Shown piece by piece: positions 63,538 to 64,000 of a stretch of DNA of 64,000 bases. Both the position numbers and the translations under genes were made by a program. Source of the stretch: Stackebrandtia nassauensis DSM 44728 (GTDB taxonomy: Bacteria; Actinomycetota; Actinomycetes; Mycobacteriales; Micromonosporaceae); the NCBI RefSeq assembly GCF_000024545.1, contig NC_013947.1:5332001-5396000 (forward strand), read 5' to 3'. The notes under the pieces were generated by a model. That model saw nothing but the letters and a program-made list of their open reading frames with translations. It searched no databases and was not told the origin of the DNA. Within the stretch, counting starts at the first letter, position 1. Each line of letters starts with the position of its first letter.

Positions 63538-64000
63538 CTAGTCAGCGATGCGCAGGAAGCCGTCGCGGATCAGTCGTCGCACGACTGTGGACAGAGACGC
63601 CGCCAGCAGCGCCTCGTCGGCCTCGTGCGCCTGGGCCAGGATCCGCACCTGGGTGCGCATCGCGACGCTGCCGTCACACCCGCCCAGGAACGACACCAGC
63701 AGCGGGTCGATCTCCTCGACGCGCGGCGAGGCGGCCAGCAGCTGCCGTTCCACCTCCCAGCCCTCCGGCCCCGGCACCGCCTCCTGGTGCAGCCGCACGC
63801 CCTCGGCCAGCCGCAGCCGAGCGCCGTACAGCTGCTCGGGTGTCAGCTCGGCCAGCCGGGCGTGCACGTCGAACCAGTCCCCGATGACCTCGCTGAACGG
63901 CCGCTCGGGGGTGTGCCGCAGGTCCTCGCACACCACCGAGGTCTCGCCGCCGTGGAAGCGGGCGTTGACGACGCCGAAGCCGACGGCCTCGATGTCGTTG
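63538..64000 (-). CDS. C-terminal part of a DUF7059-type SAM-dependent methyltransferase; 5' end outside window
   Basis: The frame is open to the window edge, so the N-terminal part including the SAM site is not seen. The visible 153 residues begin with IEAVGFGVVNARFHGG, then EDLRHTPERPFSEVIGDWFDVH, LAEGVRLHQEAVPG and SFLGGCDGSVAMRTQ, ending in a winged-helix-like segment with a stop at 63538. This pattern is the C-terminal half of actinobacterial methyltransferases carrying a DUF7059 domain. Only this domain is visible, so the enzyme activity is inferred. Confidence 0.6.
   Translation of the reverse strand, partial: NDIEAVGFGVVNARFHGGETSVVCEDLRHTPERPFSEVIGDWFDVHARLAELTPEQLYGARLRLAEGVRLHQEAVPGPEGWEVERQLLAASPRVEEIDPLLVSFLGGCDGSVAMRTQVRILAQAHEADEALLAASLSTVVRRLIRDGFLRIAD

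Overview
The window is high-GC actinobacterial chromosome. Support for this includes the IdeR/DmdR-type iron boxes, a PknL-like Hanks kinase, RNase AS, class II DAHP synthase, GTG starts, many promoters with the -10 box only 6-8 nt before the start codon (leaderless mRNAs), and open reading frames antisense to real genes. A Glycomycetales-type actinomycete is my best guess; this is inference only. No tRNA, rRNA, CRISPR array, IS element or prophage was seen.

Layout. 1-284 is the tail of a probable M91-type metallopeptidase effector. 0.3-3.0 kb holds two LysR regulators with divergent small genes. 3-10 kb carries a Sel1-repeat protein, metF, a polyprenyl diphosphate synthase, an MptA-like mannosyltransferase and a PknL-like kinase; this order and orientation matches M. 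tuberculosis Rv2172c-Rv2176, and aroG (15.4-16.8 kb) and RNase AS (27.0-27.5 kb) extend the match in a scattered form. 10-10.9 kb has bacterioferritin and its ferredoxin under iron boxes. 11-14.4 kb has an ABC exporter, a possible structured RNA and a YbdK-type ligase. 17-18.4 kb pairs a dedicated cyclohydrolase (FchA) with a FolD that lacks its catalytic lysine. 18.4-25.5 kb holds Nudix, GNAT, GH89, SDR/TetR and secreted hydrolase genes. 25.5-32.2 kb holds pfkA, RNase AS, a Crp-type regulator and dnaE.

31.9-38.7 kb is a sugar-acid catabolic operon: LarA-family protein, FAH-family hydrolase, SDR, L-fuconate dehydratase and MFS importer, divergent from an IclR regulator. The pair shares a strong tandem palindromic operator. 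Together the enzymes would take L-fuconate to pyruvate and lactate. A cobalamin riboswitch precedes metE (38.9-41.5 kb). An aromatic ammonia-lyase relative, a rifampin-phosphotransferase-like enzyme and a GH16 hydrolase follow. 47-57.7 kb has epoxide hydrolase/MarR, an EamA transporter, a two-component system, a bPH2 membrane pair and small membrane proteins.

57.8-61 kb is the most unusual part: a truncated Ro60 (TROVE) gene lies tail to tail with a 713-residue protein that joins a WXG100-like N-terminus, RTX repeats and an HExxH metallopeptidase. Its C-terminus resembles the partial gene at position 1. The window ends with a DUF998 membrane protein, a CPA1 antiporter and a partial methyltransferase.

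Two general features recur. Regulators sit divergent from their targets with readable operators (LysR, TetR twice, IclR, MarR). At three convergent junctions one gene has no stop codon at its expected end and its frame runs on antisense to its neighbour.
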